Assembly (NCBI RefSeq): GCF_000284035.1
Contig: NC_016887.1
Location: 4,960,001-5,024,000 of the forward strand
Source: Nocardia cyriacigeorgica GUH-2
Lineage (GTDB): Bacteria; Actinomycetota; Actinomycetes; Mycobacteriales; Mycobacteriaceae
DNA: 64,000 bases
Direction of reading: 5' to 3'
Shown here: piece by piece, positions 31,079-40,034 of the stretch
How the letters are laid out: every line of letters starts with the position of its first letter
Position numbering within the stretch: position 1 is the first letter of the stretch
Program-made: the position numbers and the translations under genes
Notes under the pieces: generated by a model
What the model was told of the DNA's origin: nothing
Databases searched by the model: none
The model's input: only the letters and a program-made list of their open reading frames with translations

Positions 31079-32797
31079 TCAGCCGACGCCCGAGGAGCCG
31101 AAACTACCGCAGAACGAGCCGGTACACGGCGGCGGCTCTTCCGCTCCGGGAAGCGACTGCCAGCTGATGTGGACGACCCCGTTGGCCTTGCCGGTTCCCG
31201 AAGTCCCCTGGTAATAGCGGACATCGGCGGCGCCGGGTTCGGCATACGAACGCCCACCACCGCCACCGCCACCACCGCCGGAGTCGCTGGCGACGCTCGC
31301 TCCGTGCCCACGGCCGCCGCCGTTGTAGCCGCCACCGCCGCCACCGCCCGCGCCGCCCTGGGAGCTGCCCGCCGGGGCGTCGGTGCCGTGGCCGCCGTGC
31401 TTGGAGTTGTTGCATCCGCTGCCGGGTGGACGTCCACCGCAGCCGCCCGAACCGCCGTCGCCGATATCGGAATTGCCGTCACCGCTGTTGCCGTCGTGGG
31501 CTGGGTTCCCGCCCGCCCCGCCGTCGCCGCCGGCGCCATCGCCTGCACCGCTGTTGCCGCCGGCGCCGCCGCCACCACCGGCTACGACGAGGTAGCTCTT
31601 GCCGACCGGCGCGTGCGTTCCGCATGGGCTTAGCGTCGATTCGACCGCGGTGGAACCGCCGCCACCGCCGCCGGAGGCGCCACCCGAGCCAGGTGCGGTG
31701 CCGTGCCTGCCGCCGTGCCCGTCACCGAATCCGCCGTTGTCATGGCCCCATTGCCCGACCGTGACGGCCAGTTCGGTGCCCGGCCGGACGTCGACTGTCG
31801 CGGTCACACCGCCACCCGCGCCGCCGATGCCGGTGTCACCGAAATGCCCGCCTCCGCCGCCGACCGCGTCGATGGTCACCGAGGTGACTCCCGCTGGGAC
31901 GCAGAAGTATTCGGTGTGCCCGCGGAATTCGAAGGTCTGGTATCCGATCTTGCCGGTGGTCAGAACCACCGAACCATTGCCCGAACTCGTACTGCTGCTG
32001 AAGACGTGATCGCGCACGCGCGCGCTGTCGACGTAGGACAGCCCGCCCCCGCCGCCGTCGCCGCCACCGTTCAGGTTCGGCCCGCTGCCGAGCTTGCCGC
32101 CCTTACCCGCGCGATAACCGCCGCCACCACCGCCACCGGCACCGCCGGGCGCGTACGGCGGTGTACTCCCGCCCGACGCGCCCGCCTCGCCATGTGTGCT
32201 GTTCAGGCAGCCACCGCAGGTTTCGGGCCCTGAACTGTTGCCGCCCACCGCACCTGCGCCGGCGGGGTTGCCGCCGTTGCCGCCCGCCCCGCCGGGACCC
32301 CCATTGCCCTCATGAGAGGAGCCGCCTCCACCGCCACCCCCGCCCGCGACGACGAGCGGGGTCTCGCCCGACATGACCGCGGTGGCGCCACCGCCACCAC
32401 CGCCATCGCCGGCATTCGGCGCGGGTTGTTCACCGCGCGCGCCACCACGGCCGTAGCCCGACTGTCCACCGTCGGCCCCACCTTCGCACCCCACATAGAT
32501 GGTGAGAATCTCGTGCGGCTCCACCGAGATCGTCCCCGTCGTCACCCCACCGAACCCGCCCCGGGTGCCCTCACCGACGTTCTGTTGCCCAGCCCCGCCC
32601 TTCGCCAGCACCGACAGCTCCCGCACGCCCTCGGGCACCTGATACGTCTGCCCGCTGTCACCAGCGCACTCGAACCGCTGACTGCTCGGCGCCTGCGCTT
32701 GGGCCTGCGGCGGCGCGAGTGCGACGCCCCACGCCGCAGTCAGCACGGCACAACCCGCGAGTACGGAAACTCGTGAACCCGACAACAAGCTGGACAT
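31079..32797 (-). CDS. Secreted glycine-rich two-module protein
   Basis: The 572-residue protein has a signal peptide (VLAGCAVLTAAWGVALAPPQAQA) and two tandem modules, about residues 40-285 and 290-555. Each starts with a short beta-rich part (TYQVPEGVRELSVLAKGGAG / YFCVPAGVTSVTIDAVGGGG), continues with poly-Gly stretches (PLVVAGGGGGGGGSS, YLVVAGGGGGAGG) and several Cys, and ends with a SYVDSARVRD / SYAEPGAADV element. This is the pattern of the glycine-rich domain shared with ALK/LTK receptors (Gly_rich, PF12810 as I recall it), not the PE_PGRS pattern, because the PE domain is absent. It is probably a cell-surface or secreted structural protein. Confidence 0.78.
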   Translation of the reverse strand: MSSLLSGSRVSVLAGCAVLTAAWGVALAPPQAQAQAPSSQRFECAGDSGQTYQVPEGVRELSVLAKGGAGQQNVGEGTRGGFGGVTTGTISVEPHEILTIYVGCEGGADGGQSGYGRGGARGEQPAPNAGDGGGGGGATAVMSGETPLVVAGGGGGGGGSSHEGNGGPGGAGGNGGNPAGAGAVGGNSSGPETCGGCLNSTHGEAGASGGSTPPYAPGGAGGGGGGGYRAGKGGKLGSGPNLNGGGDGGGGGLSYVDSARVRDHVFSSSTSSGNGSVVLTTGKIGYQTFEFRGHTEYFCVPAGVTSVTIDAVGGGGGHFGDTGIGGAGGGVTATVDVRPGTELAVTVGQWGHDNGGFGDGHGGRHGTAPGSGGASGGGGGGSTAVESTLSPCGTHAPVGKSYLVVAGGGGGAGGNSGAGDGAGGDGGAGGNPAHDGNSGDGNSDIGDGGSGGCGGRPPGSGCNNSKHGGHGTDAPAGSSQGGAGGGGGGGYNGGGRGHGASVASDSGGGGGGGGGRSYAEPGAADVRYYQGTSGTGKANGVVHISWQSLPGAEEPPPCTGSFCGSFGSSGVG

Positions 32798-33199
32798 GAT
32801 TCCACCTCATCGAGCGGCATATGGTGCACCGACCGTACGCTCAACCGGCGGTTTCCAGCGGGAACCTGGTCATGCGGCGGGCGTGTCGGGGTGTATCGGA
32901 GCTGACCCACCAGTGGGTGCGAGCTCGCTGGCGATGGGCTGGTCGGACCCAGATCTGTGCGGGCTGTCGGGCCGCCGCGCTGCGGGCCAGCGCGCGGTGA
33001 ACTCGTTGGGGACGAGCTGCGCAATCCGAGCGAGATCGTTGCCGGTGTCCGGCGTAATCGGTCCAGGCGCGACCGGCGCCCTCGGCCCGGCGGGGCCGCG
33101 CGGTGTTCTCGACCGTGATCGGCGTGCGAAGCCCGCTCACGATGGGCTGGTCGGACCTGGTCCTGTGTGTGGGCGCGGTCGCGCCGCCGATCGGTCGGT
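32798..33199. other. Intergenic region with a decayed 3'-end copy
   Basis: About 400 bases lie between the glycine-rich gene and the DUF2637 gene. Bases 32933-33140 are a diverged copy of the last part of the DUF2637 gene; the remainder presumably holds the promoter of the glycine-rich gene. No intact gene is seen. Confidence 0.65.
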
Positions 33200-33356
33200 T
33201 CAGCGCGCGGTGAGCTCCGGTTCGTTGGGCATGAGCTGGGCGATCTCGGCGAGATCGTCTCCGGCGTCCGGGGTGATCGCCCCGGGCGCGACCGGCTGCC
33301 CCTGGGCCGGGTGGGGCCGGACGGCGTTCTCGATCGTGTTCGGCGTGCGACCCGCC
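32933..33356. repeat. Diverged tandem duplication of the DUF2637 gene 3' end
   Basis: Two units of about 210 bases start with the same GATGGGCTGGTCGGACC at 32933 and 33141. The right unit contains the true C-terminal codons (APGAITPDAGDDLAEIAQL...) and stop. The left unit still reads APGPITPDTGNDLARIAQL..., but its stop codon has become TGG and frames upstream are broken. Confidence 0.8.
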
Positions 33357-34810
33357 GCCTGCGTGTCAGCCGCCATCTGGCCGGGCGCGATGCCCTCTGG
33401 CTCCTCGGCCGGTACCGCAGGCACATCGGGATGTTCGGCGCCCGAGGAGCGCTCGGCGGTCTGGTCATCCGGCGTGGCAGCGGCCGGTTCCGTCGAGCGT
33501 GCAAGCGGCTGGACCTGCTCGCTGTTCTTGAGCCGCTGCAACGTCTTTCGCACGGCCGCTGCGAGCCGGGCGTCCAGCTCGGCCTCACCTGGATCAGTTT
33601 GGTCAGTGTCCGGATCGCGGGTGTTGTTCTCCGCGGCGAGCTGCTCGGTCGGCACCGGTGTCGTGGCCAGCCACAGCTCGGTGAACGGGGCGGCGGGCAC
33701 CTGCGGGGTGGGGTCTGCCTTGGCGTCGGTCCGTGCGCCGGACTGCTCCGGTTCAGAGGCGGACTGTCGCTCGCGAGGGCCCTCTGTTCCGGCGGTTGCC
33801 GCCGGCTCCGCTGCCGCTGCCTCGGAGGTCGCGGCACCATGCTCGGGCGCACCGTTTCCGGCCGGGTGCGATGGGTCCGCATCGGCTGGTGGCTCAGGGT
33901 CTGTTGCAGCACGAGCCGTCGCGGGCGCCACTTCGAGGATGCTCGGCAGGATCTGGTTCCCCGCTCCGCCGACGCGGGTGAGCGCGGCCAACCGCTCCTG
34001 AAGATCTTCCTTGTCGGGCACCGCGGCCGTCGCTTGCTCGATCGCGCGCCCATATCTCTCGGCGACCAATCGGTGCGTCACCAGCGCGACGCCGATCATG
34101 ATCGGCGCGATCGCATGGATGCCGATCCCCGTGATGTCGCCCGCCTTGAAGTACGGGAAGGTATTCAGCGCGATACTCGCCGTCAGCAGGACCCCCTCTA
34201 CGGTGTAGACCTGCCACAACCGGTCGATCACACCCCATTCGGCGGTGTCGCCGGTGGAGAGCATCAGCGCCACGAGCACCGCGCTGATCAGGGCTTCCAG
34301 CCCGTACGACAGCCAGAACATCGGGTTGGTCACCCCGCCGGTGGGTGCGATGTTCTGCTGCACCGTCACCGCCGAGAACAACATCGAGAACGCGACCACC
34401 CCGGCGAGCAGCCCCAGCACCCGTGGCTTGCGCTGATGCAGCCGAGCCACCTTCGCATGCGGACTGCTGCTGTGCCGCTGCTCCCCGATCGCCTGCGCGG
34501 CCCGCAGCAGATCCGCCGCCTCCCGCTCGGCCAGTTCGGCCGCCGTCCGCCGCACACGCTCCGCGGCATCCGCGGCCGCCTGAATCCGTGCCCGCTGCTC
34601 ATGCCGTTCGTAATCGCGCACGAGCTCGGCCAGCTCACGCGCCGCCGCGAGCTCACGCTCGGACAGCGCCTCCAGCAGCGCCGGATCATCCTGGTGCGCG
34701 AGCCGCTCATGCGCGATCTGCACCCGATCCGGCAACGCACCGGCCATCAAGTCATCCACCTGCGGCGCCGCAGCAGGCGCCTGGGTCGCGAAACGACGGA
34801 GCATCAGCAT
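33200..34810 (-). CDS. DUF2637-type membrane protein with disordered C-terminal tail
   Basis: The 536 residues comprise an Ala/Glu/Arg-rich coiled-coil-like N-terminus (residues 30-105), four or five membrane segments (VLGLLAGVVAFSMLFSAVTV, FWLSYGLEALISAVLVALML, GVLLTASIALNTFPYF, IAPIMIGVALVTHRLV), and a long Pro/Ala/Glu-rich disordered tail. The membrane part resembles DUF2637 proteins, which are common on actinomycete conjugative plasmids and integrated elements, but no replication or transfer gene is present here. It may be a relic of such an element. The start codon at 34810 is uncertain because the ORF begins MLMLRRF with several Met. Confidence 0.65.
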   Translation of the reverse strand: MLMLRRFATQAPAAAPQVDDLMAGALPDRVQIAHERLAHQDDPALLEALSERELAAARELAELVRDYERHEQRARIQAAADAAERVRRTAAELAEREAADLLRAAQAIGEQRHSSSPHAKVARLHQRKPRVLGLLAGVVAFSMLFSAVTVQQNIAPTGGVTNPMFWLSYGLEALISAVLVALMLSTGDTAEWGVIDRLWQVYTVEGVLLTASIALNTFPYFKAGDITGIGIHAIAPIMIGVALVTHRLVAERYGRAIEQATAAVPDKEDLQERLAALTRVGGAGNQILPSILEVAPATARAATDPEPPADADPSHPAGNGAPEHGAATSEAAAAEPAATAGTEGPRERQSASEPEQSGARTDAKADPTPQVPAAPFTELWLATTPVPTEQLAAENNTRDPDTDQTDPGEAELDARLAAAVRKTLQRLKNSEQVQPLARSTEPAAATPDDQTAERSSGAEHPDVPAVPAEEPEGIAPGQMAADTQAAGRTPNTIENAVRPHPAQGQPVAPGAITPDAGDDLAEIAQLMPNEPELTAR

Positions 34811-35044
34811 CGAACCTTTCCGGCGAACGAGTGTTCCAGACGCGGTGCGCCGGTCACGACCCGGATGCCGTCATCCGCGCTCGCCCGCGACCAGCACCGA
34901 ACCCGACCCGGAAAGATATGCCGTCCTCTCGAACTACGCTGGACTTCGCCGATATCGGCCATCTCCCGGCAGCCGTTGTCGGCAAGGCATCGAGAACACC
35001 GACTCTCCGCTCCGATCCCCGCCTTCCGCCTCGCTCACTAACCG

Positions 35045-35066
35045 CAATCATTGATAGCATTGATTG
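35045..35066 (+). promoter_or_regulatory. Operator CAATCA-N10-TGATTG around the -10 of the toxin-antitoxin pair
   Basis: Six-base arms at 35045-35050 and 35061-35066 bracket TAGCAT (35055-35060), a TANNNT -10 element. The ATG follows seven bases after TAGCAT, so the mRNA is probably leaderless. This is where an RHH antitoxin-toxin complex would bind to repress its own operon. Confidence 0.6.
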
Positions 35067-35067
35067 C

Positions 35068-35289
35068 ATGGCTGCCATAACGATCCGCGATCTCGACGAC
35101 GACGTCAAAGAACGGCTGCGGCGGCGAGCTGCTGCTCATGGCCGAAGCATGGAGGCCGAGGCGCGCGCGATCCTGTCAGATGCCGTCAAGCCAAAGCTTC
35201 TGCTGCGCGAACTGTACGAACGCAGTCGACCGTACGCAGCGGAATTGGAACTCCCCGAACAACCCGAGGCAGGAGCAGCGTCGCTGTGA
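35068..35289 (+). CDS. FitA-like ribbon-helix-helix antitoxin
   Basis: The 73-residue protein starts with the ribbon strand and helices of an RHH domain (MAAITIRDLDDDVKERLRRR, then AAHGRSMEAEARAILSDAV), the pattern of FitA/VapB antitoxins. The C-terminal tail (LYERSRPYAAELELPEQP) would wrap the toxin. It overlaps the toxin gene by four bases (GTGA). Upstream is an inverted repeat suited to autoregulation. The DNA here is less GC-biased than the surroundings. Confidence 0.85.
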   Translation: MAAITIRDLDDDVKERLRRRAAAHGRSMEAEARAILSDAVKPKLLLRELYERSRPYAAELELPEQPEAGAASL

Positions 35290-35696
35290 TCATCGCCGAT
35301 ACCAACGTTGTATCGGAGCTGTTCAAGCCCACCCCCGATCCTCGTGTCATCGCGTGGCTGGAGAACGCATCCGACGTGACGATCACGGCGGTGACGGTTG
35401 GCGAGATCTGGGCAGGCATCGAGAACTTGCCGGACGGGCGGCGAAAGACCGGGCTGCGGGAACTCGCCGAGGACCTGTTCAGCGAGTTCGGCGCGGAGAT
35501 CCAGGACTACGACTTCGCGGCGGCCCACATCTACGGCCAGATCGTTTCAGCCCGCCGCCGACTCGGCCGTCCGATCGGCTATGCCGACGCCCAGATCGCG
35601 TCCATCTGCGCCGCCAACGGATGGCCCGTCGCCACGCGAAACGTGAAGGACTTCACCGATATCGGTATCGAGGTGATCAACCCGTGGGATGGTTGA
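35286..35696 (+). CDS. FitB/VapC-type PIN-domain toxin
   Basis: The 136-residue PIN ribonuclease has the acidic residues of the active site: Asp in MIIADTNVVSEL, Glu in VTVGEIWAGI, Asp in PIGYADAQIASIC and Asp in VKDFTDIGIEVINPW. The closing VINPW motif is typical of the FitB/VapC group. Such toxins cut tRNA or rRNA when freed from the antitoxin. The start is GTG at 35286 inside the antitoxin stop. Confidence 0.9.
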   Translation: MIIADTNVVSELFKPTPDPRVIAWLENASDVTITAVTVGEIWAGIENLPDGRRKTGLRELAEDLFSEFGAEIQDYDFAAAHIYGQIVSARRRLGRPIGYADAQIASICAANGWPVATRNVKDFTDIGIEVINPWDG

Positions 35697-35748
35697 TCAC
35701 CATCCGGCGGCCGCGAGGCCCGCAGGGCTCGACATCAGCCGATCCGGC

Positions 35749-36705
35749 CTAGGCGGCCAGGGCCAGCTCGGCCGACCCGAACCTGCAGGTGGAACCTGCC
35801 CGCCTGATCAATCGGCCAACGGCTCCGGCAACCTCACCCGGCTGCTCCAGAATCACCGAATGCCCGGCCCCGTCGATCATCACGAAATCCGCGTAGTCGA
35901 CGGCGGCGGCTATGGCGACCGAATGCGACGGTGGGGTCATCAGGTCGGCGGAGCCGCAGAGGATCAGCGTCGGGATCTTCGACAGGGCCGGCAGGACGGC
36001 GGTGCGGTCGTAGGTGATGAACGCGCTGAGGAAGCTCGCCATCGTGACGATCGGCGTCTCGTTGTGCATCGCGTAAGCCAGCGCCAACACGCGGGCGCTG
36101 ACCTTGCGGTTGCCGAATTCGGCAGTGCGGATGACGGGCGCGAAGATCTTGCACGCCGCTCGCTTGGCCCGCTGCATCAGGCGCGGTGCGCGGCGGACGG
36201 CGGCTTGGAAAGCGGCGATGATCGGGTGCTGGAGCAGCCGGCCGAAGCCCGCGTCGGCGAGGCCGCTGGCGGCGGTGGCGATGAGGCCGACGCCGACGAT
36301 CCGGGTGCCGATTTCCTGCGGGTTCTGGGCGACGTAGGTCAGCACCGTCATCCCGCCCATCGAGTGCCCGACCAGGACGATCGGGCCGGTGGGAGCGACG
36401 GCTTCGAGCACTGTGCGCAGGTCGTGGCCGAGCTGATCGAGGTTGTACGTCCCGCTCGACGCAGCCGCCGAATCCCCGTGCCCACGGTGGTCGTAGCAGA
36501 CCACCCGAGCCTCGGGATTGTCCCGCAGCAGCGCATCCCGAACATCGGTCCACGACTCGCTGCGCAGGCAGTGCCCATGAACGAGGACAACCGTCAGCTC
36601 CGCATCCGGGCGCCCGGACTCGCGCACCGCGAGCGCCACCCCGTCATCGGTCGAGACAACGGCACGACGCTCTGCCGAGCGGGCATTCATGCTGATGATC
36701 GACAT
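35749..36705 (-). CDS. Alpha/beta-hydrolase
   Basis: The 318-residue enzyme shows the hydrolase core: LVHGHCLRSESW (oxyanion), YDHRGHGDS, nucleophile GHSMGG, acid in LILCGSADLMTPP, and His in IDGAGHSVILE. It has no signal peptide. The substrate cannot be told; haloperoxidase, lactonase and epoxide-hydrolase subfamilies share these motifs. The frame starts at ATG 36705. It stands alone between two toxin-antitoxin-type loci. Confidence 0.85.
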   Translation of the reverse strand: MSIISMNARSAERRAVVSTDDGVALAVRESGRPDAELTVVLVHGHCLRSESWTDVRDALLRDNPEARVVCYDHRGHGDSAAASSGTYNLDQLGHDLRTVLEAVAPTGPIVLVGHSMGGMTVLTYVAQNPQEIGTRIVGVGLIATAASGLADAGFGRLLQHPIIAAFQAAVRRAPRLMQRAKRAACKIFAPVIRTAEFGNRKVSARVLALAYAMHNETPIVTMASFLSAFITYDRTAVLPALSKIPTLILCGSADLMTPPSHSVAIAAAVDYADFVMIDGAGHSVILEQPGEVAGAVGRLIRRAGSTCRFGSAELALAA

Positions 36706-36924
36706 CGGAGCCTCCGGTCCACGTGCGCTGACGTGGTCTACTCTGCGCCGATCCGGCCGCCATCAGCAGCGCCCCGAGTGCTGTGTTCGCTCCCCCGAAG
36801 GGTGCGCAGAACACCACCTAGGTGTCGAGCAGTGGCCTTATGCAAGGCGACCGCTCGAGGCGAACTGATCGATGCCGAGCGGCCCCTACCTCCGGGCGGC
36901 TTCGCTGGAACCCCCGGTCGAAGA

Positions 36925-36960
36925 TGTTCAATATTCCTACATGTTCAATTAAAATGAACA
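36925..36960 (+). promoter_or_regulatory. TGTTCA operator array overlapping the antitoxin start codon
   Basis: TGTTCAAT occurs at 36925-36932 and 36942-36949, and TGAACA at 36955-36960 makes an inverted repeat with the second copy (TGTTCA-N7-TGAACA). The ATG at 36954 lies inside the right arm. AbiEi antitoxins are known to repress their own promoter by binding inverted repeats, which fits this arrangement. Confidence 0.6.
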
Positions 36961-37985
36961 ACATGCCAGGCCGAACACAGCCTCCCGAGACCCCCGGCCC
37001 CTTCGCGGAGGTGGGTGCAGAATCTACGATCGAACGCTCTTTAGCCGAGGCGCTCGCTGAGTATTCCGTGGAGCTGGACGTCCAGCGCTGGCTGTCGCCC
37101 CGGACCGCTGTCGCCACCGTTCGTCGCTACGGCGTCGAGGCGACCTACCAGATGGTGTGGTTGCCACACGCGACCTTGTCCGAACTGGCACGGGTCGAGC
37201 AGAAGGATGACTCTCATCGGCTCCTGGTCGCCGGCCGACGCATCACCAGCCGCACCGCCGACGCCCTGGTGGCCGCGGGCATCGACTACGTCGACTACGC
37301 CGGAAATACGCATCTGGACTTCGAACCGGTACTCATCGATGTCCGTGGGCGCCATAGTCCTGCCAAGGAGCCTGCTCCGCGCGCCGCGGATGCCAACCTT
37401 TTCAGCACCAAGCGGATGCAGGTGCTTTTCGCGCTACTCACGTGGCCCGAACTAGTGGGACAGCCGATTCGGCGGATCGCCGAAGTCGCCGGGACATCGG
37501 TCGGAATCACGCAGTCGACGCTGGACATCCTGAAAGGTGCCGACTACGTGATCGAGCGATCGCTTCATCGCCGCGATGAGCTGATCGAACTCTGGTCCGC
37601 CGCATTCCGAACCGCGCTCCTGCCGAGTCTGCGGACCCTCTCGTTCGAAGGAGATATCAAAGGCTGGAGTGCCACTCCGCGCTATCTCGTGAGCGGTGAG
37701 TTCGCTGTTGAAACGATCCGCCATCCGGGAACTCTCACCATCTATTCCGAACACTTCGACCTCGCTGATGCCGCCCGATACCGCTGGAAGCGATCGGACG
37801 AGCCGAATATCGAGATTCGCCACAAGTTCTGGAGATCCCCCGAAGGTGCGTTTATCCCGACAACGCACGGACCCTTTGCCGAGAACACAGTTCCTCCACT
37901 ACTCGTCTACGCAGATCTATTGGCCTCCAACGAGGCACGACAAGCCGAGGTGGCGCAGAATCTGAGGAGCGAACAGGTTGTTTGA
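36954..37985 (+). CDS. AbiEi-like antitoxin/regulator of a type IV toxin-antitoxin pair
   Basis: The 343-residue protein has an N-terminal domain ending with AGIDYVDYAGNTHLDFEPV and a typical GR.SP segment, then a winged helix at about residues 140-185 (RMQVLFALLTWPELVGQPIRRIAEVAG, VGITQSTLDILKGADYV), and a C-terminal domain. The GxxYxDxAGN motif next to a winged helix is characteristic of proteins annotated as AbiEi family antitoxins. The next gene encodes a nucleotidyltransferase, the expected partner. The ATG at 36954 lies in an inverted repeat; ATG 36963 is an alternative. The lower GC content and AT-rich promoter suggest acquisition by transfer. Confidence 0.68.
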   Translation: MNNMPGRTQPPETPGPFAEVGAESTIERSLAEALAEYSVELDVQRWLSPRTAVATVRRYGVEATYQMVWLPHATLSELARVEQKDDSHRLLVAGRRITSRTADALVAAGIDYVDYAGNTHLDFEPVLIDVRGRHSPAKEPAPRAADANLFSTKRMQVLFALLTWPELVGQPIRRIAEVAGTSVGITQSTLDILKGADYVIERSLHRRDELIELWSAAFRTALLPSLRTLSFEGDIKGWSATPRYLVSGEFAVETIRHPGTLTIYSEHFDLADAARYRWKRSDEPNIEIRHKFWRSPEGAFIPTTHGPFAENTVPPLLVYADLLASNEARQAEVAQNLRSEQVV

Positions 37986-38799
37986 TCCGAACCGTATCGA
38001 CGGTCCGTCATTGGACCTGGTCGACAGGGTTGTGGTGGCACTGGTCACCGAAAAGAAGGCCGACGATACCTCGATCATGGTCGTCGGTGCGCAATGCCGC
38101 GATCTGCTGCACATTGGTTTCGGGCGCAACGACTTACTCAGGCGCACCGACGACGTCGATATCGCGATCGCGGTGTCCGGTGACACCGAGTACCGAAGAA
38201 TCATCGCGGACCTGCCCCGCTCGGGGACGACTGATATCCGCTATGCGATCGCCGGACTCTCGGTCGATGTCGTTCCTTTCGGCGACATCGAAGACCCCGC
38301 CGGAACAACCTCCCTACCAGGTCGGCGGGAGTCTATTGATGTCTTCGCATTCCGGGAGGTATTCACACATTCGATCGAGTTGCGACTGCCGAGCGGCTAC
38401 CGAGTGCGCATTCCCACGCCCGCAGGCTACGCCGTGCTCAAAGTGAAGGCGTGGTGCGATCGCTCGGCGAATGGCGAGTACAAGGACGCCGGCGACATCG
38501 CCACAGCATGCGCCTGGTATCAGAGCGACGCCGACATTCTGGCGTCACTGTATGAAGCACACACCGACTTGCTGATCGGTGCCGAATTGGACGTCGACGC
38601 GGCTTCCCTACATCTGCTCTGCATCGAGATGGCGAGCATTCTGGGCGCCACCCGGCTCGCTGAACTCTCGGCAGCATGGGCCCGGACCGACCGAGCACTC
38701 CTGGCCCATCATTTCGCTCGTCATCAGTCGAGGTCCCGCCCTGACCACAACGCAGCCCGAAAAGCACTTCGCGCCCTGGACTACTTACTCGTCAGCTGA
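37978..38799 (+). CDS. AbiEii-like nucleotidyltransferase toxin candidate
   Basis: This 273-residue protein has a minimal nucleotidyltransferase active site: GAQCRDLLHIGFGR (GxxxxD/N loop) and RTDDVDIAIAV with the catalytic DxD, followed by a third acidic position near LSVDVVPFGDIED and the KVKAWCDRS..KDAGDIATA helix of AbiEii-like enzymes. TTG at 37978 is the start, eight bases inside the antitoxin gene, with GAGGAG at good spacing. AbiEii/MenT enzymes add nucleotides to tRNA or other targets and block growth or phage. The role here is inferred from family and pairing. Confidence 0.72.
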   Translation: MFDPNRIDGPSLDLVDRVVVALVTEKKADDTSIMVVGAQCRDLLHIGFGRNDLLRRTDDVDIAIAVSGDTEYRRIIADLPRSGTTDIRYAIAGLSVDVVPFGDIEDPAGTTSLPGRRESIDVFAFREVFTHSIELRLPSGYRVRIPTPAGYAVLKVKAWCDRSANGEYKDAGDIATACAWYQSDADILASLYEAHTDLLIGAELDVDAASLHLLCIEMASILGATRLAELSAAWARTDRALLAHHFARHQSRSRPDHNAARKALRALDYLLVS

Positions 38800-38839
38800 C
38801 AGATCGCAATGATACGAATTCGGCCGCGGTGACCCGGAC

Positions 38840-39918
<1,079 letters not shown>

Positions 39919-39919
<1 letters not shown>

Positions 39920-39949
39920 GCGGATGCCTCGCTGCGCTCGGCATCCGCG
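39919..39949 (-). promoter_or_regulatory. 5' leader hairpin abutting the ychF start codon
   Basis: Perfect ten-base arms CGCGGATGCC (39919-39928) and GGCATCCGCG (39940-39949) with an 11-base loop. In the mRNA the last base of the stem is the G of the GTG start, and the only Shine-Dalgarno-like GAGG spans loop and stem. Folding would hide the initiation site, so translational control is possible. Confidence 0.5.
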
Positions 39950-40034
39950 TACGTCTGGGACGCTGTGTTTACTGGTTCCCTCGCAAGCTCGCTCACGGGA
40001 ACAAGAGTCTACGCGGGTCTCACCCCTCGACCGT

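Noticed and set aside
31079..32797. PE_PGRS protein
   Set aside because: No PE domain; the N-terminus is a normal signal peptide and the modules carry Cys and a beta-rich start.
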